A stretch of DNA of 64,000 nt from Erythrobacter litoralis (GCF_029760855.1 NZ_SOSI01000002.1:62001-126000); one strand, 5' to 3'; shown: positions 47,967-59,052, numbered from the stretch's first letter. The notes: generated from the sequence alone by a model not told the origin. A program made the numbers and translations.

Positions 47967-50513
47967 ATGCGCGTAGATCTGATCGCCATGGACAAGCGTT
48001 CGCATATCAGAGCCGTCGAAGAAGCAGCGTCTCAGCGACAAGGCCCCCCTCCTCCCGAAGCCGACCCCGTTGAAGAACACGCCGCTGAGGTCGATGACCC
48101 CACCGCGTCTGACGTTTGGACAGCCTCCTCGTATGAAGATGTAGAGGAAGCCGGCGGAACATCGACCGGCACGGCCGTATCGATACTCGCACTTATAGCG
48201 GTCACAGCGTGGACAGGTTTGTTCTTCTGGAGCAACCGTTCGGAAATATTGGGCGGAGCACCAATCGCGCAATGGGTAGACTGGATCGCGACATGGGCCG
48301 TTCCCGTTCTTCTAGTGATCGCAATCTGCTTGCTAATCCTTCGTACTTCGACACGAGAAGCCAAGCGGTTCGCGAATATCGCCGCTGCGCTCTCGAATGA
48401 ATCTGCCATCCTTGAAGCGCGACTGGCGACGGTGAACCGCGAACTCAGTCTCGCTCGAGAGTTTCTCTCCGCTCAGTCCAGGGAACTGAGTTACTTCGGA
48501 CGAGCAGCGGCCGAGGGCATTACACGACACGCGGAAACTCTTGAAACTCTGCTTCGTGAAAACGGCGGGCAGTTCGAGGCGATTGAAAGTGTCAGCGAAA
48601 ACGCTCTGACGAACATGGAGAAGTTGCGCGACCAGCTCCCGGTCATTGCAAACTCTTCGCGCGACGTTTCCAACCAGATCGGGAATGCCGGGCGTATCGC
48701 GTCGGATCAATTGGAACATCTGATTAACGGCTTCGAACGCCTCAACGAGTTCGGGACGGCTAGCGAGCGGCAAGTCATATCCCTGCGTGAGCAGGTGAAC
48801 GAAACTCTGGAAGCGTTGGAACTGCGGGCAGGTGAAATCGAAGGAACGGTATCCGCGCGTTTTGTGGCGCTAAGGGAAGAAACCGATACCTTTTCCGCAG
48901 CACTCGGTGAGAGAGAAGCCGCAAATCTTGAAGCATTACGCTCGCGCGCCGAAGCAATGCGAAACCTATTGGATGAGGTTCATGAGGGATCGCGCAAAAG
49001 CGGCGAAGTATCCCTGGAAATTTTCAAGTCGCGATTGGCCGATGTGCGGCAAGACGCCGACGCCCTTGAGCGTATGCTGTCAGAGCAGAATCAGGCTGCT
49101 CGCAACGCCTGGCTTGGTCATATCGAGGAAGTCGAGGACCGGCACCGCGCGCTGCTGACGGGAATAGGTAAGGAGACTTCGAAGCTTCATTCTGCGCTGA
49201 ACGAAGCAATCGACGAGGCCAAGACCAAAATTGCCGGGATCGATGAGGGTCTTGAACAGCGACGGGTACTCCATCGTGATAGACTGGAAGACCTCGCGCG
49301 TGAGGCGGAGGGAGTCGCCGACCGTATCGATAAGGCGAGTGCAACTTTGGGAGCGGTTTCCGAACAAACGCGCGAGACGCAAGGTACGCTTATGGCTGCC
49401 ATTACCGAATTAAGAGCGACGCTCGATGGAAGCCGGGAAGCGCTAGACGGGACCGACATGGCGATCGCCGCTTTGACCGACGCAGGCGTTCGGCTCCTCG
49501 AACTCTTGCAGGCAAGTGCACGGCAAAGCCGCGATGAATTGCCGTCGGCCCTCTCCTCTTCGGAAGATCATCTGCGAACAATCGAAGAACGTTCGAAGCA
49601 AGTTCGCTCCGTCATTCAAGACGCTCAACAATCCGGGGAGGCTCTACACGAGCGTTTATCTTCGATCGACGGACGTACTCAGGGTGTCATCGGTTTCATA
49701 AGCAAATTCCAGTCCGAATTCGGACACGGTACGGAAATACAAATCGCTGAAATAGATCGACTTCGCGAGGCTGTCCGCGACTTAGCGAATGAAAACAACG
49801 AAGTAGCGGAAAAAACCCAAAACGATCTTCGCGCATCGTTCGAAATCGTGGAGAAGGCCGCGCGGGACGCTTTGGCTTCATTCAGCGATGAGCACGATGC
49901 TCGAATTCAAGAAATTGCGGATCGGATTGGCCGCAATAGTGCTGCCGCGATTGATAGCGCTGTTACCGAGCATCTCGACGGTGCGCTCAATTCTCTCGAT
50001 CTTGCTCGCGAACGATCCAGTTCCGCCGCGCAGGATGCTGCCGAGCAATTGCGAGATCAGCTGTCGAAAATAGACGAGCTGACGGATAATCTGGAGACCC
50101 GCGTGGCCCGTGCGCGAACCGAAGCGCAGGAACGGATTGACAATGACTTCTCCCGCCGCGTCGCCTTGATCACGGAAAGCCTGAATTCGAGTTCAATCGA
50201 CGTCGCCAAAGCCCTCTCGACCGACGTTTCGGACACCGCATGGACGAGCTACCTCAAGGGCGATCGCGGCATCTTCACCCGCCGCGCAGTTCGCCTGATC
50301 GAGAACAGCGAAGCGCGCGAGATTGCGGCGATCTACAATGACGACGCGGATTTCCGCGAGCACGTCAATCGTTACATCCACGATTTCGAATCGATGCTGC
50401 GGACCCTTCTCTCGACGCGTGACGGCAATGCTTTGAGCGTCACCATGCTCTCGAGCGACATGGGCAAGCTGTATGTTATTCTTGCGCAGGCGCTGGAACG
50501 TTTGCGGCAATAG
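47967..50513 (+). CDS. Large two-TM coiled-coil protein, TipN-like architecture
   Basis: Protein of 848 residues. An acidic, Pro-rich cytoplasmic N-terminus (1-65) is followed by two TM helices (about 70-88 and 106-126), then an almost continuous coiled coil from about 135 to 750 rich in Glu, Ala, Arg and Leu, and a compact C-terminal domain (about 755-848, with SYLKGDRGIFTRRAVRLIE). Size and layout match Caulobacter TipN, the birth-scar polarity landmark (known family architecture), but low-complexity coils make homology uncertain. AGG lies nine bases before ATG 47967; ATG 47988 is an alternative. Confidence 0.78.
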   Translation: MRVDLIAMDKRSHIRAVEEAASQRQGPPPPEADPVEEHAAEVDDPTASDVWTASSYEDVEEAGGTSTGTAVSILALIAVTAWTGLFFWSNRSEILGGAPIAQWVDWIATWAVPVLLVIAICLLILRTSTREAKRFANIAAALSNESAILEARLATVNRELSLAREFLSAQSRELSYFGRAAAEGITRHAETLETLLRENGGQFEAIESVSENALTNMEKLRDQLPVIANSSRDVSNQIGNAGRIASDQLEHLINGFERLNEFGTASERQVISLREQVNETLEALELRAGEIEGTVSARFVALREETDTFSAALGEREAANLEALRSRAEAMRNLLDEVHEGSRKSGEVSLEIFKSRLADVRQDADALERMLSEQNQAARNAWLGHIEEVEDRHRALLTGIGKETSKLHSALNEAIDEAKTKIAGIDEGLEQRRVLHRDRLEDLAREAEGVADRIDKASATLGAVSEQTRETQGTLMAAITELRATLDGSREALDGTDMAIAALTDAGVRLLELLQASARQSRDELPSALSSSEDHLRTIEERSKQVRSVIQDAQQSGEALHERLSSIDGRTQGVIGFISKFQSEFGHGTEIQIAEIDRLREAVRDLANENNEVAEKTQNDLRASFEIVEKAARDALASFSDEHDARIQEIADRIGRNSAAAIDSAVTEHLDGALNSLDLARERSSSAAQDAAEQLRDQLSKIDELTDNLETRVARARTEAQERIDNDFSRRVALITESLNSSSIDVAKALSTDVSDTAWTSYLKGDRGIFTRRAVRLIENSEAREIAAIYNDDADFREHVNRYIHDFESMLRTLLSTRDGNALSVTMLSSDMGKLYVILAQALERLRQ

Positions 50514-50519
50514 GCTTGA

Positions 50520-50807
50520 TCAGCTTTTCATGCCTGGCCCCCAAAGGATGAGATCTTCAGCCACGATCCAGCCATAGGCGTAATTCAGAACGTAGAGGAA
50601 CGTCAGGACAGCGGCGAGGACGCTTGCGCGTTTGGCCACTAGACTTGGACGAAAATTAACGGGCGCACTATCCGCCTGACCAGCGACTTTTTCGACACCC
50701 GCCTCGTCATGCGTTTTTACCCCGAATGGCAGGATAACGAACGCGCTCACCACCCAGAACAGGGCATAAATCGCGACGATCGACGTCCACTGCATCGGTA
50801 ACGACAT
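50520..50807 (-). CDS. DUF1467 small membrane protein
   Basis: Protein of 95 residues with two TM helices (about 7-27 and 64-84) and a conserved LPFGVKTHDE segment after the first. Function unknown. It is the last gene of the minus-strand nuo-birA-coaX-rnj run, five bases after the rnj stop, and is often found there in alphaproteobacteria. ATG 50807 is used; the longer frame would start inside rnj. Confidence 0.85.
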   Translation of the reverse strand: MSLPMQWTSIVAIYALFWVVSAFVILPFGVKTHDEAGVEKVAGQADSAPVNFRPSLVAKRASVLAAVLTFLYVLNYAYGWIVAEDLILWGPGMKS

Positions 50808-50812
50808 CGCGC

Positions 50813-52462
50813 TTATGCTGCCGGGAGCAGGACTCGAACTTGTGGCTTCTTGCCCGACCACCTCTGCGCCGTCCTACGAGTGGCGAGACGCGCCGCCTCG
50901 TGAATGGCGTCGCGTGATTTGCGGTCCGCGCCTTTTAGTTTGGCGATTGCCTTGCCAATATCCGCACGCGCTTCGGCAACGAAGTCGTCATGATCTTCAT
51001 CTAGCGGGAGACCGAGTGTCTCTATTTGGGCCTCGAGCGCGCGATCCAATGCGACTACGATCACACCGTCGCGCATCAAGCGCCTGCGCATCGCCATTGT
51101 CTCTCCATCAGCAGGCACAATTAGATCGCCGTCCAGCACAAGCCGTCCTGCGCGAACCTGCGCGACGGTTTCGGGCTTGCCGGGAGCGAGGCGAACGATG
51201 TCTCCGTTCTGTTGTACGACAGCATGGGGAATGGCGTTCGCCTTGCCGAGCCGCGCCTGCTCTTGCATGTGCCGCATCTCCCCATGCACCGGCACGAGAA
51301 CTTCAGGTCGGAGCCAACCGTAAAGCGCTTCGAGTTCCGGGCGCCCCGGATGGCCCGAAACGTGGATCATGCTTTGCCGATCGGTCACCATCGTGATCCC
51401 ACGTTCGGCGAGCTTGTTCTGAATGGCGCCGATGGCGATCTCGTTGCCCGGTATCTGGCGACTGGAAAACAGCACTACATCCCCGCGAACGAGTTCGATC
51501 GGATGGTTTTCTTCCGCAATTCGCGAAAGCGCGGCGCGCGGTTCTCCCTGCCCTCCCGTCGCGAGAATCAGCACCTCGCCACGCGGGAGGCGCATCGCTG
51601 CGTCCCAATCGATAACCTGCGGAAATTCGGCGAGATAGCCATTGTCCTGTGCGACCTCCATGATGCGGTCGAGCGATCGACCCGCGACACATAGTTGCCG
51701 TCCGGTCTCCCGCGCTACATCGCCCAAAGTTTGTAGCCGCGCCACATTGCTTGCAAACGTCGTGACCAGCACACGTTTGCCCGAGTGCTTCTGAACCTCT
51801 TCAAGTAAGCCCTTGTATACCGCACCTTCCGATCCGCTGGGGGCCGGATTGAAGACATTGGTGCTGTCGCATACCAATGCGAGAACGCCCTCGTCGCCGA
51901 TCTCGGCCAGCTCGTCTTCGGTCGTTGGTTCGCCGATGATTGGATCTTCGTCGAGCTTCCAGTCTCCTGTGTGGAAGATCTTTCCATGCGGCGTTTCGAT
52001 TAAAAGCGCGTTCCCTTCCGCGATCGAGTGTGCGAGCGGAAGATAGGTCACCTTGAACGGCCCGACATCGAAGATGCCGTGGTCCTCGTCGATCGTATGC
52101 AGTTCGATCTCGCCGTCGAGCCCCGCTTCCGCCAGCTTGCGTTTTATGAGGTCCATCGTGAAGGGCGTTGCATAGATCGGCACGCCGAGGTCGGCGGCGA
52201 AATACGGGATCGCCCCGATGTGATCTTCATGCGCGTGCGTGACGACGAGAGCTTCAAGCTGGTCGAGCCGGTCTTCAATGAATTCGAGGTCGGCGAAGAC
52301 TAGATCGACGCCGGGATATTCGCCGCCGCTAAAGGTCATGCCAAGATCGACCATCAGCCATTTGCCCTGACAGCCATAGAGATTGACGTTCATGCCGATC
52401 TCTCCCGATCCCCCGAGGGCTAGGAACAGCAATTCGTCTTCGGGCGCGTAATTCTTCTTCAT
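50813..52462 (-). CDS. rnj: Ribonuclease J
   Basis: Metallo-beta-lactamase/beta-CASP ribonuclease of 549 residues with endonuclease and 5'-exonuclease activity in mRNA decay and rRNA maturation. The metal motif is [12 protein letters not shown], further ligands are in FHTGDWKLD, and the beta-CASP motif region VSGHPGRPE is present. ATG 52462 overlaps the coaX stop by four bases. A single RNase J is typical for alphaproteobacteria. Confidence 0.96.
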   Translation of the reverse strand: MKKNYAPEDELLFLALGGSGEIGMNVNLYGCQGKWLMVDLGMTFSGGEYPGVDLVFADLEFIEDRLDQLEALVVTHAHEDHIGAIPYFAADLGVPIYATPFTMDLIKRKLAEAGLDGEIELHTIDEDHGIFDVGPFKVTYLPLAHSIAEGNALLIETPHGKIFHTGDWKLDEDPIIGEPTTEDELAEIGDEGVLALVCDSTNVFNPAPSGSEGAVYKGLLEEVQKHSGKRVLVTTFASNVARLQTLGDVARETGRQLCVAGRSLDRIMEVAQDNGYLAEFPQVIDWDAAMRLPRGEVLILATGGQGEPRAALSRIAEENHPIELVRGDVVLFSSRQIPGNEIAIGAIQNKLAERGITMVTDRQSMIHVSGHPGRPELEALYGWLRPEVLVPVHGEMRHMQEQARLGKANAIPHAVVQQNGDIVRLAPGKPETVAQVRAGRLVLDGDLIVPADGETMAMRRRLMRDGVIVVALDRALEAQIETLGLPLDEDHDDFVAEARADIGKAIAKLKGADRKSRDAIHEAARLATRRTAQRWSGKKPQVRVLLPAA

Positions 52463-53256
52463 GTGGCGGCGTTTCCGGCGAGGATCGCCAGCCCTTCTAT
52501 GGTGAGGTCGCTATCGACTGCGTCGAACATGGAGGTATGCTCGTCAAACAGGATAGCAAGGCCTCCGGTCGCAACGACCTTCACGGGGCGGCCGATTTCG
52601 CGCCGCATTCGCTCGATCAGGCCCTCGATCAACGCGACGTAGCCCCAGAAGACGCCGACCTGCATCTGGTCCTCGGTATTGCGACCGATAACGCTATCGC
52701 TATCGGGTTTGCGGATCGCGATGCGCGGGAGTTTAGCCGTGTTGCCGACGAGGGCGTCGAGCGAAAGGGTGATGCCCGGCGCGATGATGCCGCCTTTATA
52801 GGCGCCGTTGAAATCGACCGCGTCGATCGTTGTCGCCGTGCCGAAATCGATCACGATCAAGTCGCCCTCATATTTGCGATGGGCCGCAATGGCATTGAGC
52901 GCGCGGTCCGCGCCAAGCGACCGCGGCTCGTCAACATCGATGGAGATGGGCCAAGCCGCCCCGCCCTCGCCCGCGATCATCGGTTCGACACCGAAATATT
53001 TCTGCGACAGTACGGTGAGATTATGCAGCGACCGTGGGACGACAGAGCCGATCATGATGCGCGTGATATCCTCGCGCGCATAGCCCTCGATAGCGAGCAA
53101 TTGGAGAAGCCAGACTGCGTATTCGTCGCCCGTACGGCGCGGGTCGGTCGCGATACGCCAGCGGGCCTTGATGTCCGGCGTGCCGCCTTCAGCCTGAGCC
53201 TTCGCAAAGAGCGCGAAAACGACATTTGTGTTTCCGACATCGGCAACGAGCAGCAT
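52459..53256 (-). CDS. coaX: Type III pantothenate kinase CoaX
   Basis: First enzyme of coenzyme A synthesis, 265 residues, ASKHA fold. It has VADVGNTN (phosphate 1), [24 protein letters not shown] and [13 protein letters not shown], all diagnostic for type III. ATG 53256 is chosen; upstream in-frame sequence lies inside birA. It is two bases from the birA stop and overlaps rnj by four. Confidence 0.96.
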   Translation of the reverse strand: MLLVADVGNTNVVFALFAKAQAEGGTPDIKARWRIATDPRRTGDEYAVWLLQLLAIEGYAREDITRIMIGSVVPRSLHNLTVLSQKYFGVEPMIAGEGGAAWPISIDVDEPRSLGADRALNAIAAHRKYEGDLIVIDFGTATTIDAVDFNGAYKGGIIAPGITLSLDALVGNTAKLPRIAIRKPDSDSVIGRNTEDQMQVGVFWGYVALIEGLIERMRREIGRPVKVVATGGLAILFDEHTSMFDAVDSDLTIEGLAILAGNAAT

Positions 53257-53258
53257 AA

Positions 53259-53981
53259 TCAGCGGATCTCCTGTTGCAGCACGACATCGCCTGCATGAAT
53301 GACGCGCTCCCCGCCGTCCGGCAGCGCGAGACAAAGGTTGCCCTCGTTCGTCAATCCAGCGAAGGAACCGGACAGCGGTTCCTCGCCCGGCGGCATCACA
53401 GTAAGCAGCGTGCCGGGGGAGTGGGCAGCCTGCATCCAGCGGCGGATGAGAAGGTCGAGCCCGTAGGTCCGCCAGCGTTCCAGTTCCTGCGCGAACCGTT
53501 CGACAAGGCTTTGGGCGAACATGTCGCGATCGGGTGCAGGTCCAAAGTGCGAAAGCGCGATGGTCTTTCGCTCCGGAAGTACGGGCGCCTTGAAGAGATT
53601 GACGCCGATGCCGACGATAATCGTATCGCGGCTCCGTTCAAGAAGGATGCCTGAAAGCTTCGCATCGTTCAGCAGCAGGTCGTTCGGCCATTTGAGCGCC
53701 GCTCTCGCTGTCGGCGGAATGAGGGGCGCGGTCGCTTCATAAACAGCCAGTCCTGCGACGAGCGAGAGGGTATGCGGCGGCGGATCATCGGGCTTTACCG
53801 CGACCGGCGTCGAGCCCATGAAATTGCCGCTCGCATCCTGCCATACGCGGCCTTGCCGTCCGCGCCCCGACCCTTGCCTGTCGGCGACGAGCCAGGTCCC
53901 CTCGTGCAGCACTTCGTTCGCGTCGATCCGCGCCAGGAAGTCGGCATTGGTCGAACCGGTTTCGGCGACCGTCTCGATCAA
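53259..53981 (-). CDS. birA: Biotin-[acetyl-CoA carboxylase] ligase
   Basis: Biotin protein ligase of about 240 residues without the N-terminal DNA-binding domain, so it does not act as a repressor. Motifs are [12 protein letters not shown], the biotinyl-AMP loop [14 protein letters not shown] and the conserved [17 protein letters not shown]. No ATG lies nearby; TTG 53981, overlapping the nuoN stop (TTGA), best fits the family start. Its place behind nuoN is usual in this class. Confidence 0.93.
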   Translation of the reverse strand: MIETVAETGSTNADFLARIDANEVLHEGTWLVADRQGSGRGRQGRVWQDASGNFMGSTPVAVKPDDPPPHTLSLVAGLAVYEATAPLIPPTARAALKWPNDLLLNDAKLSGILLERSRDTIIVGIGVNLFKAPVLPERKTIALSHFGPAPDRDMFAQSLVERFAQELERWRTYGLDLLIRRWMQAAHSPGTLLTVMPPGEEPLSGSFAGLTNEGNLCLALPDGGERVIHAGDVVLQQEIR

Positions 53982-55441
53982 GGTATCGCGAACAGCGTAA
54001 GACCGGCAGCATCCGCCATACGGCCGAGCCACGGCGTGAGCAGGTAGCCCAGCGGAGAAACCACGAGCACGCTTAAGGCGAGTACCGCCCAATGGCCGAC
54101 CGGAGCCGAGAAGCTGCGCACTTCGCCCGGCTCATCGAAGAACATCACCTTGACGAACTTGATGTAATAGAATGCGCCGATCACGCTCGCGGCGATACCG
54201 ATCGCCGCGAGGGCGAGCATATCGGCTTGGACGGCGGCTTGGAACACCACGAACTTGCCCCAGAAGCCGAAAAGCGGGGGAATGCCCGCGAGGCTGAACA
54301 TCAACGCGAGGAGGCACCACGCAAGCGCGGGGCTCCGTGTGGCCAAACCTGCAATGTCGGCGAAACTTGTCAATTTGTCGCCTTCGGGATCGCGCAGGAT
54401 CAGAAGCGCGGCAAAGCTGCCGAGCGTCATGAAAACGTAGATCGCAAGATAGACCAGCACCGCGCTAGCACCTTGCGGCGTGGCGGCAGCGAGGCCGATC
54501 AAGATAAAGCCGACATTATTGATCGACGAGTAAGCGAGCAGGCGTTTGAGGTTCTGTTGACCGATAGCCCCAAGCGCACCCACCACGATCGATGCGAGCG
54601 CCGCGAAGATGACGATCTGCTGCCAGCTTCCGGACTGTCCACCAAAAGGTTCGAACGCCAGGCGAACCAGCATCGCCACCGCCGCAACCTTCGGTGCGCT
54701 GGCGAAGAAGGTGGTAACGGGCGTCGGCGCACCTTCGTATACGTCGGGCGTCCACATATGGAACGGCACGGCGGCAACCTTGAAAGCGACGCCAGCCAGA
54801 ACGAATACAACGCCGAATACTGCCCCGGTGTTGAACTGTGTGTCGAACGCCAGGCGGATGCCGTCATAGCTCGTCGTGCCGGAAAAACCGTAGACCAGGC
54901 TTATACCGTAAAGGATGATACCCGAGGCGAGACCGCCGAGGACGAAATATTTGAGGCCCGCTTCGCTCGACCGGCTATCGGACCGGGCAAAACTCGCAAG
55001 GACGTAGGACGCGAGGCTGGACATCTCTAGTCCGATATAGAGCGTCATCAGATTGGTGGCGGAGACCATCATGCCCATGCCGACCGCGCTGAACAGCATC
55101 AGCACGGGATACTCACCGCGATATTCACCGCGACGGTCGAAGTAATGCGGTGTCAGGACGAGGCAGGCGATGGTCGCGATGTAGATCAGTATTTTCGACA
55201 GGGACGAGAAAGCATCTACTCGGAACAGGTCGCCGAAAGCATAGCCGGCAAGACCACGCATCGTGTCGTCCATCATGAACGCGGTGAAAACCAACGCGCC
55301 GAACAGCGCAGCCGCCGCCGCAATGGTTATTATCCGCGCAGCGCCGCGGCCGGTCCATGCCGTAACCAACAGCAGTACAAGGCCCGTGATCGAGAGCCCG
55401 ATCTCCGCCGAGGTCAGGTAAAGGGAATTGGCGTACCCCAT
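53978..55441 (-). CDS. nuoN: NADH-quinone oxidoreductase subunit N
   Basis: Antiporter-like membrane subunit of complex I, 487 residues with about 14 TM helices. It contains the conserved FKVAAVPFHMWTPDVYEGAPTP block, here FKVAAVPFHMW then PDVYEGAPT, and AYSSINNVGF. ATG 55441 overlaps the nuoM stop by one base (TGATG); the codon before it is TTG. Confidence 0.97.
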   Translation of the reverse strand: MGYANSLYLTSAEIGLSITGLVLLLVTAWTGRGAARIITIAAAAALFGALVFTAFMMDDTMRGLAGYAFGDLFRVDAFSSLSKILIYIATIACLVLTPHYFDRRGEYRGEYPVLMLFSAVGMGMMVSATNLMTLYIGLEMSSLASYVLASFARSDSRSSEAGLKYFVLGGLASGIILYGISLVYGFSGTTSYDGIRLAFDTQFNTGAVFGVVFVLAGVAFKVAAVPFHMWTPDVYEGAPTPVTTFFASAPKVAAVAMLVRLAFEPFGGQSGSWQQIVIFAALASIVVGALGAIGQQNLKRLLAYSSINNVGFILIGLAAATPQGASAVLVYLAIYVFMTLGSFAALLILRDPEGDKLTSFADIAGLATRSPALAWCLLALMFSLAGIPPLFGFWGKFVVFQAAVQADMLALAAIGIAASVIGAFYYIKFVKVMFFDEPGEVRSFSAPVGHWAVLALSVLVVSPLGYLLTPWLGRMADAAGLTLFAIP

Positions 55442-56988
55442 CAATGCGCCCCTTCCGAGCCGTGTTCTTCGGCGACGACGTAATTTGCCGCCCGCTCTCG
55501 CGGCGTTCCGACCGCCAGTTCGCTATCGTAATGCGGCGAGACAGGCGCGAGCCGCGCTTCGAGCATCGCTATATCGCTGCGCATCGGCGCCAGGAAACTT
55601 TCGGGGTAGATACCCATCCACAGCGTCGCCGCGGCAATCGGCCCGAGCATCGCCCATTCGCGTAGGTTAAGGTCCGGCATCCGCGCTGCATCGGCATTCT
55701 TCTGCTCGCCAAATGCGACCCGGCGATAGAGATAGAGCATGTATGCCGCGCCGAGGATAATGCCGGTCGTGCAGACGAGCGTCACGAAGGTCGAAACCCG
55801 GTAAATGCCTGCAAGTGCCAGGAACTCGCCGACGAAATTGCTGGTGCCCGGCAAGCCGATGCTCGCCATGGTGAACAGCAAGAAGAACAGGGCATAGCGT
55901 GGCATATTGATGCTGAGCCCGCCATAGCGCGCAATTTCGCGCGTATGCAGCCGATCGTAGATAACGCCTACGCACAGGAACAGCGCGCCGGAAACAAGGC
56001 CATGACCGAGCATGACCATCATCGCGCCTTCCAGCCCCTGCGCATTGAACGCAAACAGGCCTACGGTGACGATCGCCATGTGCGCAACCGACGAATAGGC
56101 GATCAACTTCTTCATGTCCGCCTGCACCAAAGCGACGAGAGACGTATAAATTACCGCAACCATCGACAAGGCGAAAACCAGCCACGCAAGCTGCGCACTC
56201 GCATCGGGAAACATCGGCAGGCTGAAACGGATGAAGCCGTAACCGCCGAGTTTCAGCAGCACGCCTGCAAGAATGACCGAACCCGCGGTCGGCGCCTGCA
56301 CGTGCGCATCGGGGAGCCAGGTATGCACCGGCCACATCGGCATCTTCACTGCAAAGCTCGCGAAGAAGGCAAGCCACAGCCATGTCTGCGCACCGGCCGC
56401 GAAGTCATACTGCATCAGCGTCGGGATGTCGGTCGTACCGGCGGCATTCGCCATCCAAAGCATCGCGATCAGCATGAGGACCGAGCCGAGCAGCGTATAG
56501 AGAAAGAACTTGTAGCTCGCGTAAATGCGGTTGTCGCCTCCCCACACGCCGATAATGAGGTACATCGGAATGAGGCCCGCCTCGAAGAAGATGTAGAACA
56601 GGAAAAGGTCCTGTGCGGCAAACACGCCGATCATCAACACTTCCATCAGGAGGAACGCGGCCATGTATTCACCGACGCGTTTGGTGATGCTGTCCCAACT
56701 GGCGAGGATACAAATCGGCATCAGGAACACGCTGAGCATGATGAGCAACAGCGCGATCCCGTCTATGCCAAGGGCGTACTGGAAACCTGCGAACAGCGAG
56801 GCACGCTCGGTGAACTGCCACTGCGCCCCGCCGATGTCGAAAGTGAGCCACAGCAGGATGCCCAACGCCAGATCGAACAGCGTCGCGCCAAGCGCCACCA
56901 TACGCGCGGCTGGACCGGACAGGAACAGGCAGGCGATCGCCGCTGCGAACGGAATGGCGAGCATGATCGAGAGGATCGGAAAATCCAT
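55441..56988 (-). CDS. nuoM: NADH-quinone oxidoreductase subunit M
   Basis: Antiporter-like proton-pumping subunit, 515 residues, about 14 TM helices. Conserved Glu in FEAGLIPMYLIIG and Lys in AFFASFAVKMPMWPVHTWLPDAH. ATG 56988 overlaps the nuoL stop by one base; the frame is open upstream only because it runs inside nuoL. Confidence 0.97.
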   Translation of the reverse strand: MDFPILSIMLAIPFAAAIACLFLSGPAARMVALGATLFDLALGILLWLTFDIGGAQWQFTERASLFAGFQYALGIDGIALLLIMLSVFLMPICILASWDSITKRVGEYMAAFLLMEVLMIGVFAAQDLFLFYIFFEAGLIPMYLIIGVWGGDNRIYASYKFFLYTLLGSVLMLIAMLWMANAAGTTDIPTLMQYDFAAGAQTWLWLAFFASFAVKMPMWPVHTWLPDAHVQAPTAGSVILAGVLLKLGGYGFIRFSLPMFPDASAQLAWLVFALSMVAVIYTSLVALVQADMKKLIAYSSVAHMAIVTVGLFAFNAQGLEGAMMVMLGHGLVSGALFLCVGVIYDRLHTREIARYGGLSINMPRYALFFLLFTMASIGLPGTSNFVGEFLALAGIYRVSTFVTLVCTTGIILGAAYMLYLYRRVAFGEQKNADAARMPDLNLREWAMLGPIAAATLWMGIYPESFLAPMRSDIAMLEARLAPVSPHYDSELAVGTPRERAANYVVAEEHGSEGAH

Positions 56989-59042
56989 CAGAACAGCACC
57001 CATGTGATCGCAGCGACAAGGCCCAGCAGCATCACCAGCGCGTAGCTGTAAAGATAACCGGTCTGGAACTTGTGCGCGCCGACCGACCCTTTCTCTACGA
57101 TCCAGGCAATGCCGTTCGGGCCGAACCGGTCGATCGTGCCGACATCGCCGAACTTCCAGAAGATCCGACCGAGCCAGAAGGCGGGTACGACGAAGAGGTA
57201 ATGATAGAGTTCGTCGAAATACCACTTGTTGTAGAAGAAGCGATAGACCGGTCCGAGTTGGTCCGCGCCCTTCTCAGGTATGGTCGTATCTTTGATGTAA
57301 GCCAGCCAAGCTACGAAAAGCCCGATCAGCATGACGATCGCGGCGGCGTATTTCACGAGATACGGCGTCGCATGCATCGCGTGGATCAAAGGCTCGTTGT
57401 AGAAGATCGAACCGTTCCAGAAGGCTGCGCTGTCCAGGAATGCAGGCGCAAACAGCTGGCCTGCCAGGATGGCACCTAACGAAAGAACGCCGAGCGGCAC
57501 GAGCATTGTAATCGGGCTTTCGTGCGGATGATAGCCGCCTGTACCGGCTTCGTAATTCGGCGACGGAACGTGGTGGCTGACATCATGTCCGGCATCTTCC
57601 TGGATCGCCGGATTGTGTTCTTCCGGTTCGCCATGTCCCGCATGGACGGCGTGCCGGATATGCTCGCTATCGGCCCAGCGCGGACGACCCCAGAACGTCA
57701 GAAACATCAGGCGCCAGCTGTAGAAACTCGTCAAGAGCGCCGCGAAAATACCCATCCAGAAGGCAAATGTGCCAAGTTCGGTGCCGCGCGCGAACGCAAC
57801 CTCGATGATGGCGTCCTTCGACCAGAAGCCCGCAAAACCCACGCCGAGATGATAGATGCCGACGCCGGTGATTGCCAACGTGCCGAACAGCATACCCCAG
57901 AAGGTAAACGGTATCTCTTTTCGCAGCGCTCCGTAATAGCGCATGTCCTGCTCGTGGTGCATCGCGTGTATCACGCTGCCCGCCCCGAGGAACAGAAGCG
58001 CCTTGAAGAAGGCGTGCGTGAAGAGGTGGAACATCGCCGCGCCATATGCGCCGACGCCCGCGGCAAAGAACATGTAGCCCAGCTGCGAACAGGTCGAATA
58101 GGCGATGACGCGCTTGATGTCCCACTGGGTCGTGCCGACGGTGGCGGCGAATATACAGGTGGCCGCCCCGATGAACGTCACGAGGCCGAGCGCCACCGGC
58201 GCGGTCTCGAACATCGGACTAAGGCGGCATACCATGAACACGCCGGCCGTTACCATAGTCGCCGCGTGGATCAGCGCCGAAACGGGCGTCGGCCCTTCCA
58301 TCGCGTCGGGGAGCCAGGTGTGGAGGCCAAGCTGCGCCGACTTACCCATCGCGCCGATGAAGAGAAGGATGCACAGCACATCCATCGTCTGCACGCGCAT
58401 GCCGAGGAAGCCGATCGTCGCTCCGCTCATGCCGGGCGCCGCGGCTAGAATTTCGGGGATCGACACCGTGCCGAAGACCCAGAACGTACCGAAAATTCCG
58501 AGCATGAAGCCAAGATCGCCGACACGGTTGACGACGAACGCCTTGATCGCCGCCGCACTGGCACTCGGCTTTCTGAACCAGAAGCCGATAAGAAGGTAGG
58601 AGGCCAGGCCGACGCCTTCCCAACCGAAGAACATCTGCACCAGATTGTCTGCCGTCACCAGCATCAGCATCGCGAAGGTGAACAGCGAGAGATAGGCGAA
58701 GAAGCGCGGTTGATCTGGATCCTCGTCCATGTAGCCCCAGCTGTAGAGGTGGACCAAGGCTGATACGGTCGTGATGACTACCAGCATGACCGCCGTCAGG
58801 GTATCGACCCTGAGCGCCCAATCGAAGCGAAGTTCGCCCGATTGCACCCATTGCAATACCGGCTCGACGGTGGCCGGGACGCCGCCACCGAGATAGGTCA
58901 GGAAGATCGGCCAGCTCAGCGCGCACGAGATGAACAGCGCCGCCGTGGTCACACCCTTAGCGACCACGCTGGGTGCGGACTTGTTGATGAAGCCCGCGAC
59001 GATGGCTGCCAGCAGGGGCAGGAAGACGATGATCTTGATCAT
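56988..59042 (-). CDS. nuoL: NADH-quinone oxidoreductase subunit L
   Basis: Largest membrane subunit, 684 residues, about 16 TM helices plus the lateral helix at the C-terminus. It has the conserved FFGWEGVGLASYLLIGFW and LGLHTWLPDAMEGPTPVSAL motifs. A His-rich loop (EEHNPAIQEDAGHDVSHHVPSPN region, about 475-500) lies before the last helices. Ten bases separate it from nuoK. Confidence 0.97.
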   Translation of the reverse strand: MIKIIVFLPLLAAIVAGFINKSAPSVVAKGVTTAALFISCALSWPIFLTYLGGGVPATVEPVLQWVQSGELRFDWALRVDTLTAVMLVVITTVSALVHLYSWGYMDEDPDQPRFFAYLSLFTFAMLMLVTADNLVQMFFGWEGVGLASYLLIGFWFRKPSASAAAIKAFVVNRVGDLGFMLGIFGTFWVFGTVSIPEILAAAPGMSGATIGFLGMRVQTMDVLCILLFIGAMGKSAQLGLHTWLPDAMEGPTPVSALIHAATMVTAGVFMVCRLSPMFETAPVALGLVTFIGAATCIFAATVGTTQWDIKRVIAYSTCSQLGYMFFAAGVGAYGAAMFHLFTHAFFKALLFLGAGSVIHAMHHEQDMRYYGALRKEIPFTFWGMLFGTLAITGVGIYHLGVGFAGFWSKDAIIEVAFARGTELGTFAFWMGIFAALLTSFYSWRLMFLTFWGRPRWADSEHIRHAVHAGHGEPEEHNPAIQEDAGHDVSHHVPSPNYEAGTGGYHPHESPITMLVPLGVLSLGAILAGQLFAPAFLDSAAFWNGSIFYNEPLIHAMHATPYLVKYAAAIVMLIGLFVAWLAYIKDTTIPEKGADQLGPVYRFFYNKWYFDELYHYLFVVPAFWLGRIFWKFGDVGTIDRFGPNGIAWIVEKGSVGAHKFQTGYLYSYALVMLLGLVAAITWVLF

Positions 59043-59052
59043 GGGGGTCGCC

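Noticed and set aside
56988-57225. Possible N-terminal extension or fusion of nuoM
   Set aside because: The extra codons are Arg-rich and lie entirely inside nuoL; ATG 56988 with the TGATG overlap gives the normal NuoM start.
55945-58448. Long plus-strand frames opposite nuoM and nuoL
   Set aside because: Charged, low-complexity translations with no hydrophobic or domain pattern, opposite well-identified membrane subunits.
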